From Methanobacterium sp. (GTDB taxonomy: Archaea > Methanobacteriota > Methanobacteria > Methanobacteriales > Methanobacteriaceae): DNA of 21,212 nucleotides. Below, one piece after another: positions 1 to 7,398 of this stretch. How positions within the stretch are numbered: position 1 is the stretch's first letter; every line of letters starts with the position of its first letter. Below the pieces are notes generated by a model that searched no databases, was not told the origin of the DNA, and saw nothing but the letters and a program-made list of their open reading frames with translations. The DNA lies in assembly GCA_021372715.1 (NCBI GenBank), contig JAJFTX010000137.1:1-21212 (forward strand), given 5' to 3'. A program made the position numbers and the translations under genes.

Positions 1-2488
1 CTACCAAGACATTAACAGGTAAGACACCGTGTAACTCGTAGAACGCTTTTACTATACCTGCTGCAGTGACTATCTGAGGAATATTTGCACCAGGAACCAC
101 TACAACTGTAGTGGAAACGGTCTGATGATCCACAGTCGAATCAACTACTGCGTTACCGGTAACGTTCAGGTTAGTCAGGTTAGCAGTTGCTACACCGTTG
201 CTGAAGTTAGTGGCATTGGTTATGCTTCCGAAGGTAGTGGCTTGGAAGTTAGCAGAACCAGTATATGGAACCACACCACTTACTGGGTTGTGATAGAACC
301 CATCATTATCATGGAGTAAGTCAGCGGTTATGGTAGAAATTCCACCGATACCCACACTAGCTGGACTGGCAGTTATGGATAGAACAATCCAAGGATCATA
401 GGTTAAAGTACCGGTACCATCATCTGCTATTCCTGCAGCAACATCAGCTGCATCGTTGTAACCCCACCAGTTCAAGGTAGCGTCCACATCACCAGTACAG
501 CTAAATCCATACAATAGATTATATATGGTGTTGTCTACAATGCGGTTGAAGTTCACAGTTACATCATCGGAAGAATCACTTATATATACTCCATAGTTGT
601 TCTCGTAGATGTTGTTCTGGAAAACAGTTACATTTGTGGAATCTGTTATCTGAATACCATCATCAACATTACTATAAATAAAGTTATTGATGATGCTGGT
701 CTCTGTACTGCTTTCTAAGCAAATTCCATCTTCATCATTTCCTGTGCAGGTGTTGTTGGTTATTTCTATGAATCCGCAGTTATTCATGTATATACCATCT
801 ATCAGGTTATCGGTGATTTGGTTAGAGTCTATTATTCCGTTTTCAGAATACCAGATGTCTATTCCATTGAGTAAGTTGTGGTAGATGGTGTTATTGGCTA
901 TTTCAAATTGGTCGCAGTCTTCTATGCTTATTCCTTCACCTACCCAGGGATAATAAGCATTTATATCGTTTTCTGTGATTTCATTACTGTCGATATGGAA
1001 ATTGTCTGATCCATCTACTTCAATACCGTTTTGATTGTTTTTGTGGATGGTGTTGGCTGTTATGTTGAAATTGGAGCAGTAAACTAGTGCTATGCCGTCG
1101 CTATCATTTTCTGATATTTCATTAGTGTAGATTTGGAAACCAGCGCAATCATAGGCATAGACTCCCTCAAAATCATTGCTTTTTATCAGGTTACTTTCTA
1201 TTATTGTGTTGTTTGATTGGAATAGTGATATTCCTGCCCAGCCATTTGTGTTGATGTCATTAAAGGTAATTTCTACATCATCAGAATTGGAGACGGATAT
1301 TCCATTTAGTAGATTATCATGTATTTGATTACTGTCTATTATTGTTCCTGGTGAGTTTTCCAGTTGTATTCCCTGCCAAATATTGTCATATATTTGATTA
1401 TTGAGAATTTGTGTGTTGTTTGAATCTGTGATATTTATTCCACTATAGTACTGATTAAGGTCAATACTGTTTTCATTGATGGTGTTGTATTGGATTAGAG
1501 TGTTATCAGAATTTGATAGATTGATTCCATTGAAATTATTTTGATAGATAGTATTTGAAGTTAGGGAAACGTTATTTGAGTTATTTAGTTCAATACCATC
1601 TTCACCATTGTTGTATATCTGATTATTGGCGATATTTGTAGAATCAGCTGCTATAAGCAAAATACCGTCATTTCTGTTATTATTTATATTATTAATTTCG
1701 TCAATAATAGTCCCATAAGAATCATAGATATGAATACCTTCACTATTATTGTTGATTTCATTATTGCTTATGGTGGTATAGTCACTATTTTCTAGAAATA
1801 CACCATCTCCACCATTTTGGAATATTGCGTTGTTTTCAATAGTATTATTATATGAGTCTTTGAGCCAGATACCATCAAATATACAGTCCTGAACCCTGTT
1901 TGCAGTGATATCATTGTACCAACTGTCATCTATGTAGATTCCGTAGTAAAGGTTATAAATTGTTCCGTCTATGGTGTTTGCTTGTATAATATTGTTATCT
2001 GCCTCGTTTACCAAAGCAATTCCAGCACTGTAATCACCATGTATGTAATTACCATGTATATAGCAGTTTGTTGCTCCGTCTAAGGTTATAGCTTCACCTG
2101 TACCGCCGGTTATTTCAAATCTGCTGATTTCAGATCCGCTTCCACTAGGGGTGATGTAGAATGAATTCACAAAGGTATTCGTAGTACTAGCACCAATTAT
2201 GGACAGGCTTTTCCAAACTACGACGTCTTCATTGTAGGTTCCTGCTTCCACTTGGATGGTCATACCATCCTGGGTAAATACGCTGTCAATAGCCGCTTGG
2301 ATGGTGGTGTAACTGATACCGGTTTCCACTACATAGGGATCAGGCAACGCTGTGTTTGAAGAAGTAGTGGTTAATAGATCACTAGATGTATCATCAGCAA
2401 CTGTATTTTCATCTGCTGCGGATACTGCACCAGTTAATACTAAAGCCAAAAATATAGTTAAAACAATTACTAAAAGCTTCTTATTCAA
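1..2488 (-). CDS. Beta-helix adhesin-like protein, C-terminus cut by window edge
   Basis: The minus-strand frame reads without a stop from a TTG at 2488 to the window edge, 829 codons. The start is set by AAGGAGGT at 2496-2503, 7 nt upstream, the same leader as the paralog at 20283. Residues 1 to about 24 form a signal peptide ending in ...SAA. Then comes an Asp/Ser/Thr-rich linker, a segment of the pectate-lyase-like type (ISYTTIQAAIDS ... VEAGTYNEDV, about 55-100), and many 22-24-residue right-handed beta-helix repeats (PbH1/NosD type, N-x-I-x-x-N) to about residue 670. NWWGYN near 673 closes the helix. An Ig-like/invasin-like domain follows (about 690-785), then the start of a pseudomurein-binding module (IVKAFYELHGVLP). 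The paralog suggests roughly 100 more residues outside the window. By family analogy it is secreted and held on the pseudomurein wall; the ligand is unknown. Confidence 0.9.
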   Translation of the reverse strand, partial: MNKKLLVIVLTIFLALVLTGAVSAADENTVADDTSSDLLTTTSSNTALPDPYVVETGISYTTIQAAIDSVFTQDGMTIQVEAGTYNEDVVVWKSLSIIGASTTNTFVNSFYITPSGSGSEISRFEITGGTGEAITLDGATNCYIHGNYIHGDYSAGIALVNEADNNIIQANTIDGTIYNLYYGIYIDDSWYNDITANRVQDCIFDGIWLKDSYNNTIENNAIFQNGGDGVFLENSDYTTISNNEINNNSEGIHIYDSYGTIIDEINNINNNRNDGILLIAADSTNIANNQIYNNGEDGIELNNSNNVSLTSNTIYQNNFNGINLSNSDNTLIQYNTINENSIDLNQYYSGINITDSNNTQILNNQIYDNIWQGIQLENSPGTIIDSNQIHDNLLNGISVSNSDDVEITFNDINTNGWAGISLFQSNNTIIESNLIKSNDFEGVYAYDCAGFQIYTNEISENDSDGIALVYCSNFNITANTIHKNNQNGIEVDGSDNFHIDSNEITENDINAYYPWVGEGISIEDCDQFEIANNTIYHNLLNGIDIWYSENGIIDSNQITDNLIDGIYMNNCGFIEITNNTCTGNDEDGICLESSTETSIINNFIYSNVDDGIQITDSTNVTVFQNNIYENNYGVYISDSSDDVTVNFNRIVDNTIYNLLYGFSCTGDVDATLNWWGYNDAADVAAGIADDGTGTLTYDPWIVLSITASPASVGIGGISTITADLLHDNDGFYHNPVSGVVPYTGSANFQATTFGSITNATNFSNGVATANLTNLNVTGNAVVDSTVDHQTVSTTVVVVPGANIPQIVTAAGIVKAFYELHGVLPVNVLV

Positions 2489-2712
2489 ATTATTTACCTC
2501 CTTAATTTTTATTTTAATAATCATTACAGGGGATTTTTTATGAACTAAAGAAGGTATTATGGATAATCGATTAAAAAAAGTATTTGTTGTAGTTATTTTA
2601 TAGCTATGATAATCTTTATCCCCTAATATTAAGATCAATAATTAATTGATATCAATATATTTAAAATCTTCTACTTATTTATAATTCGTCCTAAAAACAG
2701 TGATTATTATTC
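2489..2712 (-). promoter_or_regulatory. Upstream leader of the first adhesin
   Basis: This 224-bp gap holds no convincing gene. Read on the minus strand it has AT-rich TATA candidates near 2655-2690 and a perfect 12-bp palindrome ATTGATATCAAT at 2645-2656. If either TATA candidate is used, the 5' untranslated leader would be about 140-170 nt, ending in the strong AAGGAGGT before the TTG start. The paralogous adhesin at 20283 has a similar long leader. The promoter position is an inference. Confidence 0.35.
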
Positions 2713-3441
2713 CTATTTGTAGAAACTCTCTATGGTATGTTTATATTGGTAGATGTGGAAGGTTTGTATGATTAATTCTATTTCTGCCTGGTTTTTCTCG
2801 GTTATATTTGATGATATGATGAAATGTAGGTAGTATAGGAAATCGAAGAATTTGAATCCAGCTATGACAACTGATTCGTTATTATCCTTTTTTCGGCCGG
2901 TGATCTGGAAATTATCTGTTTTTCCCTGTTTATCTGCTTCTTTAGATGTCATTTCAATGTTCTGGGCCTGGAAGATGTCATCCCAAATATCCATCAGTTC
3001 TTCAAAGGAGATTTCTTCCATTTCTGATTTCTGGTGTATGGTTAATTTTATGGTTCCTGGGGGATTGTGTCCCTCGAATTTTTCATCGGTTAATATGGTT
3101 TTAACAGTCCAGTGTTTAGGGTATTTGAATGATATTTTGCTGTTGTTGAATTGACTGAACTCACCGGTGTAATCCAATATTTTAATGGGTGTTTCTTCAT
3201 CCCTATCTTTTAATGAATTAATCGGCTTATTAACTAAGTTATCAATGGTATCATCGATTTTTTTACGAGCTTCCTCTCCCCTTTCCTGCACATACGGATT
3301 ATTTTCCAGGGAAATGGGATTAATCCGGGAATAGGTTAATTTACCCCCGCATTGGCAGCTTTCAAAATCCGCTGGGGATTCTCCTTCCTGGAGTTCATAG
3401 TATCCCTTGCATTTTTCACATATTAGGTAACCTTTTAACAA
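2713..3441 (-). CDS. Zinc-ribbon protein with PsbP/DUF1795-like domain
   Basis: This 242-residue protein starts at a TTG (3441) with AGGT 9 nt upstream. The N-terminus is a small zinc ribbon with C8, C11, C29 and C31 (CEKC ... CQCGG), a type common in Methanobacteriales hypothetical proteins. A charged linker (about 45-90) leads to a C-terminal domain (about 90-232) that begins with FNNSKISFKYPKHW and has alternating strands, which resembles the PsbP/Mog1-like (DUF1795-type) fold. No signal peptide or transmembrane segment is seen. The neighbour at 3668 carries the same kind of ribbon, so the two may be related by duplication of the N-terminal module. The molecular role is unknown; the domain assignment is from pattern and is moderately sure. 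Confidence 0.75.
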   Translation of the reverse strand: MLKGYLICEKCKGYYELQEGESPADFESCQCGGKLTYSRINPISLENNPYVQERGEEARKKIDDTIDNLVNKPINSLKDRDEETPIKILDYTGEFSQFNNSKISFKYPKHWTVKTILTDEKFEGHNPPGTIKLTIHQKSEMEEISFEELMDIWDDIFQAQNIEMTSKEADKQGKTDNFQITGRKKDNNESVVIAGFKFFDFLYYLHFIISSNITEKNQAEIELIIQTFHIYQYKHTIESFYK

Positions 3442-3667
3442 AGAGTATTCACCTGGAAATTTTAATATACTTGGTTGGATTGGAGTTTATCATTAAATTT
3501 CAGTTAAAAACTCCTTTTTTTATGGATCAAAACCCTGGTGTATTGGAGAAATAATTGAATGACAAACTATTAATTAGATTAATTTTCACATTTTATTAAA
3601 ATTATAATATGTTTAAGTGAAATTCATCACAATATAGGTAAGACATTTTTTTAGTTAGTTTCCAATA

Positions 3668-3853
3668 TTAAATGTTTTTTTTATATGAGTTATTGGTTGA
3701 TTTTTTAAATTCAGTGACAAAATTCAGGGGTTCTTCTGGTTTTTTGATATGATATTCCAGATCTCCCCCACAGTAACATTGGAACTTTCTTGGATTCTCT
3801 TCTTCATTTATTTGGAATTTTTTCCCACATTCCTTACATTTAACTATATCCAA
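3668..3853 (-). CDS. Small zinc-ribbon protein
   Basis: This is a 61-residue protein starting at TTG 3853, with a G-rich AAGGGGGTG about 8 nt upstream as ribosome site. Four cysteines, C6, C9, C26 and C28 (CKEC ... CYCGG), form the same ribbon seen at the N-terminus of the gene at 2713-3441. Only a short Lys-rich tail follows, with no second domain. It may be a stand-alone metal-binding or nucleic-acid/protein-binding module, or the remnant of a longer gene like its neighbour. No frameshifted continuation is evident downstream. Function is unknown. Confidence 0.65.
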   Translation of the reverse strand: MDIVKCKECGKKFQINEEENPRKFQCYCGGDLEYHIKKPEEPLNFVTEFKKSTNNSYKKNI

Positions 3854-4069
3854 TTAAAAACACCCCCTTAATCCCATTTTCGATAGCAGAAGGGAACTAT
3901 TGGGAACCCTTAGTAATGTTTTAAAATTAAATTTATTTTAATGTTATTTAATACTATCTTTTTAAAAATTATAAAAAACTGATATTCAGGGGGGAGAATA
4001 ATACTGGGACAAATTTTATTATCCAGTTAGTTGTTATATTAAATTATAAGATGTGGGAGGTTTAATTGG

Positions 4070-4558
4070 ATGAGCAGTTTTAGTGTGAAGGAAATTCCCA
4101 AGTTAATAATTTCAATACTCATAGTATTTTTTGCTGGAGCTGTGGGTACCGTATATACTTTACCTGAAATTACCGGTTGGTATGCATCTCTACCTAAACC
4201 AAGTTGGACTCCACCAAACTGGGCATTTGGACCCATCTGGTCTTCATTATATGTATTAATGGGTATTTCATTGTTTCTAATTTGGAGAGAAGGTTTAGGA
4301 AGGAAAGATGTTAAAATTGCAGTCTTAGTATTCGCAGCTCAATTGGTGATAAATGTTATCTGGTCTCTGGTATTTTTCGGTGGGCATAACCTATTTGGAG
4401 GTTTAATATTAGTTATTATTCTCTGGATATCCATCTTAATTAACATCATAGTCTTTTATAGAATCTACAAGCCAGCAGGATTGATACTACTGCCCTATTT
4501 AATATGGGTAACCATAGCATCATATCTTAACTACAGTGTATACTTATTAAACCCTTAA
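4070..4558 (+). CDS. tspO: TspO/MBR family membrane protein
   Basis: This 162-residue protein is of full family length, and the ATG at 4070 follows GGGAGGT with 8-nt spacing. Five hydrophobic helices are visible (about 10-30, 53-72, 82-103, 108-131, 136-158). Family hallmarks are the loop after helix 1 (WYASLPKPSWTPPNW, 37-51), GPIWSSLY at 54-61, QLVINVIWS at 91-99, and the ending LPYLIWVTIASYLN. TspO proteins bind porphyrins and other hydrophobic ligands in membranes of bacteria, archaea and mitochondria and are linked to stress and tetrapyrrole handling. It is monocistronic by position, with a T-rich stretch just after the stop. Its role in a methanogen without classical haem metabolism is not established. 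Confidence 0.95.
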   Translation: MSSFSVKEIPKLIISILIVFFAGAVGTVYTLPEITGWYASLPKPSWTPPNWAFGPIWSSLYVLMGISLFLIWREGLGRKDVKIAVLVFAAQLVINVIWSLVFFGGHNLFGGLILVIILWISILINIIVFYRIYKPAGLILLPYLIWVTIASYLNYSVYLLNP

Positions 4559-4566
4559 ATAATCCA

Positions 4567-4582
4567 TATTTTTTTATTTAGG
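4567..4582 (+). terminator. T-tract terminator after tspO
   Basis: A run of seven T residues within an AT-rich stretch begins about 10 nt after the tspO stop. Archaeal RNA polymerase can terminate at such oligo-T tracts without a hairpin, so this is a plausible but unproven 3' end. Confidence 0.35.
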
Positions 4583-4703
4583 ATTTAAAAAGTTTAGATA
4601 ATATTTAATAAATAAAGAATTGGTAAAAAGAACTATTCCAAAAAATAATATTATTACCTTTGAACGAAGGTTTTTAATATAAATAGATTAGGAGTTTTTC
4701 AAG

Positions 4704-5027
4704 ATGAGCGAATGGATAGAAGTTAAGCGTGAAGAGGAAGAGAAGGAACAGGTTAAGATGTGGGAGCCGGATACCGTTGGAGAATTCATTCAGGGTATTT
4801 ATATTGATAAGGAGGAGGGTGTTGGTCAGTTTAAGAGTAATTTATATACAATTAAAACTGATGAAGCTGAGGAGATTAAGTTCTGGGGATCCACGGTTTT
4901 GGATAATTTAATGGAGAAGGTACCATTATCCAGTGAAGTTAGGATCACCTTCCAGGGTAAAAAACCATCAAAAACTGGTAAAAAAGCCTGGAAAGATTAT
5001 AAGGTGATTTATAGAACTATAGAATAA
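4704..5027 (+). CDS. Small OB-fold-like hypothetical protein
   Basis: This 107-residue acidic protein has an ATG at 4704 with AGGAG 9 nt upstream. After a charged N-terminus (EEEEKEQ) comes a compact beta-rich domain (about 22-105): VGEFIQGIYIDKEEGVGQF, then LYTIKTDEAEEIKFWGSTVL, then VRITFQGKKPSKTGKKAWKDYKV. The order of strands and the FWGSTVLDN and KKPSKTGKKAWKDYKV segments resemble small single-stranded-DNA-binding-like OB-fold proteins known from phages and mobile DNA. This is pattern recognition only. It is convergent with the regulator at 5048, with 20 bp between the stops. No phage or plasmid genes lie nearby to support a mobile origin. Confidence 0.7.
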   Translation: MSEWIEVKREEEEKEQVKMWEPDTVGEFIQGIYIDKEEGVGQFKSNLYTIKTDEAEEIKFWGSTVLDNLMEKVPLSSEVRITFQGKKPSKTGKKAWKDYKVIYRTIE

Positions 5028-5047
5028 TAATTAACTTTTTATACTGA

Positions 5048-5365
5048 TTATTCTTTTTCTAAGGCAGATTTAAGGTACGATTTAATCTTATTCTTTTCTA
5101 TATCTTCCAATGATCCCTTGAATTTACTAACTCTTTGAATTATTGGGTTTTTCCGATTGGTCCGGTATAATTGTACGTTTCCCACTTTTTTAGTCTCCAG
5201 GATCATATCCTGAGCTAGAAGTATCTTCAAGAGTTTATATACTGTAGGCCGGGCTATATCTGCTCCCTCTGCTAATTCGGTTTTGGAGAAATCTGACCAA
5301 GGATGGGTTAATAAAAAATCAATTAGTTTTACCTGGGCGCATTCCCCAAATATGTGGGTTAACAT
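5048..5365 (-). CDS. Winged helix-turn-helix transcriptional regulator
   Basis: This is a 105-residue DNA-binding protein. I chose the ATG at 5365 because GGAGGT lies 9 nt upstream; the GTG at 5371 is in frame but only 3 nt from that site. The N-terminal motif FGECAQVKLIDFLL starts a winged HTH: FSKTELAEGADIARPTVYKLLKIL is the HTH with recognition helix, and LETKKVGNVQLYRTNRKN is the wing. This domain order matches the small single-domain regulators abundant in methanogens. The C-terminal helix (about 75-105) may dimerise. It is divergent from the PLD-like gene at 5467 with about 100 bp between, so autoregulation or control of that gene is plausible. Confidence 0.85.
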   Translation of the reverse strand: MLTHIFGECAQVKLIDFLLTHPWSDFSKTELAEGADIARPTVYKLLKILLAQDMILETKKVGNVQLYRTNRKNPIIQRVSKFKGSLEDIEKNKIKSYLKSALEKE

Positions 5366-5466
5366 ACACACCTCACCTCCCCATAATTATTTTATACTTA
5401 CTACTATATTAATTAAGTTAATGATTAATAACTATATCTTTTATCTTATTATGGAGTTAGATCATC
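5366..5466. promoter_or_regulatory. Divergent promoter region, regulator / PLD-like gene
   Basis: This 101-bp AT-rich gap separates two divergent starts. It contains the regulator's SD (GGGGAGGTGA on the minus strand, complement at 5373-5382), a GGAG about 10 nt before the ATG at 5467, and clustered TTAAT/ATTAA half-sites around 5407-5430 that could form an operator. TATA boxes must lie here for both genes, but I cannot assign them exactly. Confidence 0.45.
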
Positions 5467-5970
5467 ATGACCACTTTAAGTTTGAAACTGCTGGATAAGG
5501 GCCAGATCCTAGCCAATATTAAGAAGAGAATCTTAAAGACAGATAAAAACATTTATATCATAGGTCCCTGGTTAGATGCTTATTTCACTCGAGAAATCAT
5601 CCATTCACTACCTCACCCTGAAATAGAGGTGAATTTCCTGGTTAGAAAAGATGAAGGAGTGATAGATGGTAAGACACTATCTGCTTTGAACCTGGCCCGA
5701 ATGAATATAACCCACTTCCAGGCCAGATCACTGGAGAAACTGCATAGTAAGGTTATCGTCATAGATAATGAAACCTTCTACCTGGGCAGTGCTAACTGGT
5801 ACTGGTACAGTTTAAATAAAACATTTGAGACCACTATCACCGGTAACATACCCCTTCTAAGTAAATTAATCCCCCAGATAGAAGAATATTGGGATATCGC
5901 CACCCCTATCAGTGAAGATGAGATAAAAAAACACTGTGATTTTGAACCGGTTAAAGAGGACCTTTTTTAA
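5467..5970 (+). CDS. Phospholipase D-like domain protein with one HKD motif
   Basis: This 167-residue protein has an ATG at 5467 with GGAG about 10 nt upstream. It has one PLD-type catalytic motif: H93, K95 and D100 in HSKVIVID, followed by the usual YLGSANW (G107, S108, N110). The N-terminal half (IKKRILKTDKNIYIIGPWLD) matches the start of a single PLD domain. One-HKD proteins of this length act as homodimers, as in Nuc-type nucleases; the substrate may be DNA, RNA or phospholipid. There is no signal peptide, so it is probably cytoplasmic, unlike many bacterial Nuc proteins. Pairing with the divergent winged-helix regulator suggests regulated expression. Similar modules appear in restriction and defence settings, but nothing else here supports that. 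Confidence 0.88.
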   Translation: MTTLSLKLLDKGQILANIKKRILKTDKNIYIIGPWLDAYFTREIIHSLPHPEIEVNFLVRKDEGVIDGKTLSALNLARMNITHFQARSLEKLHSKVIVIDNETFYLGSANWYWYSLNKTFETTITGNIPLLSKLIPQIEEYWDIATPISEDEIKKHCDFEPVKEDLF

Positions 5971-6053
5971 ATATTTAAAATGATCTGGTCTAAAATATAG
6001 TAAAAATTTTAATAAAAGAATCAGATAAGTATCACATTAATTAAAAAAAAAAT

Positions 6054-6105
6054 ATTTATAAAAAAATAAAAAAAATTGAGTTTCTTGAAAATATTATTTT
6101 CCAAG
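6054..6105 (-). terminator. Hairpin plus T-tract after first TRAM gene
   Basis: On the minus strand, just after the TRAM stop at 6115, an imperfect inverted repeat at 6084-6105 (CTTGGAAAAT / ATTTTCAAG, one bulged G) is followed by a long T-rich run (complement of 6054-6075). It could also catch plus-strand transcription from the PLD-like gene. Confidence 0.5.
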
Positions 6106-6114
6106 AAGTGTCCT

Positions 6115-6342
6115 TTATTCTACTACGTCTGCAAATCCGAAGTTTCTTCGGGTGCTGTTAATTCTAATTTTAACTTCATCGCCTAATTTAGCGCCTGAAA
6201 CAAAAATCACAAATCCATCGATACGGCAAATTCCGTCTCCGTCTCTACCGGTATCTTCAATTTTAACATCGTATTCTTCTCCTTCATTTACAGGAGAGTT
6301 ACTTTTTTCATTATTGTAGTCATTTCCAAACAAATTTATCAC
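6115..6342 (-). CDS. TRAM-domain RNA-binding protein, copy A
   Basis: This is a 75-residue protein with an N-terminal Asn/Glu-rich tail (1-19) and one TRAM domain (about 20-75): GEEYDVKIEDTGRDGDGICRI, then FVIFVSGAKLGDEVKIRI, then RRNFGFADVV. Stand-alone TRAM proteins of this size are typical of methanogens and other euryarchaea, where they bind RNA and can act as RNA chaperones. The start is a GTG; no good SD is visible (GGAAAGTG only), and a TTG at 6333 is an in-frame alternative. It differs from copy B (7171-7398) by one residue, S16 versus A16. A TATA-like TTTATATG lies about 60 nt upstream. Confidence 0.93.
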   Translation of the reverse strand: MINLFGNDYNNEKSNSPVNEGEEYDVKIEDTGRDGDGICRIDGFVIFVSGAKLGDEVKIRINSTRRNFGFADVVE

Positions 6343-6352
6343 TTTCCATAAT
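6167..6352. repeat. Direct repeat unit 1 (shared tract of TRAM copies)
   Basis: These 186 bp match 7223-7408 with a single mismatch (a at 6297, c at 7353). The tract covers codons 1 to about 58 of the TRAM gene plus 10 bp upstream. On either side the two copies diverge at once. Confidence 0.92.
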
Positions 6353-6355
6353 ATG

Positions 6356-6407
6356 GGCCATCTAAATTATGGTGGCCAAGTTAATATTAGATTTACAAAC
6401 ATATAAA
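6356..6407 (-). promoter_or_regulatory. Promoter and inverted repeat upstream of TRAM copy A
   Basis: A TATA-like CTTTATATG (complement of catataaag, 6400-6408) sits at exactly the same distance from the start as the one before copy B. About 25 nt downstream, near the expected transcription start, lies an inverted repeat GGCCA (6356-6360) / TGGCC (6373-6377). It could be an operator or a leader hairpin. Copy B lacks this repeat, so the two copies may be regulated differently. Confidence 0.45.
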
Positions 6408-6446
6408 GGAATATTATTTTTCCCGAAAAAATTTAGTAAATTATTT

Positions 6447-7010
6447 CTAGGTTTTCTCATGATTTAAGGGATTTCCCTTCTCAATTAATCTAAGGGTGAT
6501 CTTTTCAAATTCATCCCAGAGGCTGGGTGCTTCTTCATGGAACCTATTTGAACGGGGCAAGTAAGACATATCCACCCCACTACTTGCGTAGCTACTATTA
6601 TATTCCCGGTCTTTGTTATCTAAATCTAAAAGTTTAGTATAAATAGAATTCAAAACATCAAAACAGTTATTATAACTTGATATCTCTATTATTTCCTTGT
6701 CGGTGAAGGTGATGGCAAGTAGGGAGGCCTGTTTTCTCCACATCACATTATTCCAGGATGGTTGTGGCATCTTTATCAGATGATGTGCTATTTCCCTCTT
6801 CCTCTCATCATCATCTTCTTCTGCATCATTTTCTTCTTCTTTATTCAGTTTATACCAGAATTCTTTAAGTAGTTCCAGGTTTCTCTCGTTTTCTAGGGAG
6901 ATAAGAGTTCTGGTAGAATTTTTCTTCCTATTTTTCGTTTTCTTGTCTCTGCGCCAGTAACTGAATTCACTGGAAACTAATCCCATAGTAACCCCTAATA
7001 TGGTGGCCAT
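6447..7010 (-). CDS. Hypothetical protein between the TRAM copies
   Basis: This 187-residue protein is not recognised. It opens with a short hydrophobic stretch (MATILGVTMGLVSS), then a basic segment (WRRDKKTKNRKKN), a very acidic run (EEENDAEEDDDE, about 58-69) and a helical C-terminal part. No catalytic motif is evident. The ATG at 7010 has no SD. The frame stays open about 20 codons further upstream and would add FEITYTPL before the Met, making a full-length membrane helix. A GGAG lies in that extension, but no ATG, GTG or TTG follows it in frame. The true start is therefore uncertain. It is transcribed in the same direction as both TRAM genes, but terminator-like hairpins separate them. 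Confidence 0.65.
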   Translation of the reverse strand: MATILGVTMGLVSSEFSYWRRDKKTKNRKKNSTRTLISLENERNLELLKEFWYKLNKEEENDAEEDDDERKREIAHHLIKMPQPSWNNVMWRKQASLLAITFTDKEIIEISSYNNCFDVLNSIYTKLLDLDNKDREYNSSYASSGVDMSYLPRSNRFHEEAPSLWDEFEKITLRLIEKGNPLNHEKT

Positions 7011-7091
7011 TAAGGGAGTGTAGGTTATTTCAAATATCTTATCAACTCCAAAATAAATAAAATTATAGCAAAATTTTTAACTATAATAATT

Positions 7092-7131
7092 GTAAAAAAA
7101 ATAATGGTTTGAGATTTATTGTAATCTCAAA
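7092..7131 (-). terminator. Intrinsic terminator-like hairpin after TRAM copy B
   Basis: A perfect 9-bp inverted repeat TTTGAGATT / AATCTCAAA (7108-7116 and 7123-7131) with a 6-nt loop is followed on the minus strand by CCATTATTTTTTTT. It lies about 40 nt after the stop of copy B and upstream of the 187-residue gene. Confidence 0.65.
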
Positions 7132-7170
7132 AAATTAAATTAGGATTAAATAAAAATGAAAAAATATATT

Positions 7171-7398
7171 TTATTCTACCACATCTGCGAAACCGAAGTT
7201 TCTACGGGTTGAATTAATCCTTATTTTAACTTCATCGCCTAATTTAGCGCCTGAAACAAAAATCACAAATCCATCGATACGGCAAATTCCGTCTCCGTCT
7301 CTACCGGTATCTTCAATTTTAACATCGTATTCTTCTCCTTCATTTACAGGAGCGTTACTTTTTTCATTATTGTAGTCATTTCCAAACAAATTTATCAC
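7171..7398 (-). CDS. TRAM-domain RNA-binding protein, copy B
   Basis: This is a 75-residue TRAM protein, identical to copy A at 6115-6342 except for Ala instead of Ser at residue 16. The DNA is almost identical over codons 1 to about 58. The last 17 codons carry at least ten mostly silent differences, showing that the C-terminal coding ends are older duplicates while the rest has been homogenised. The GTG start and poor ribosome site are the same as in copy A. Likely role: small RNA-binding protein or RNA chaperone. A hairpin terminator follows, so it seems to be its own transcription unit. Confidence 0.93.
   Translation of the reverse strand: MINLFGNDYNNEKSNAPVNEGEEYDVKIEDTGRDGDGICRIDGFVIFVSGAKLGDEVKIRINSTRRNFGFADVVE

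Noticed and set aside
2852..3154. Plus-strand open frame of 100 codons inside the zinc-ribbon/PsbP-like gene
   Set aside because: Antisense to a gene with clear Cys motifs and a good start; no ribosome site and no recognisable product.
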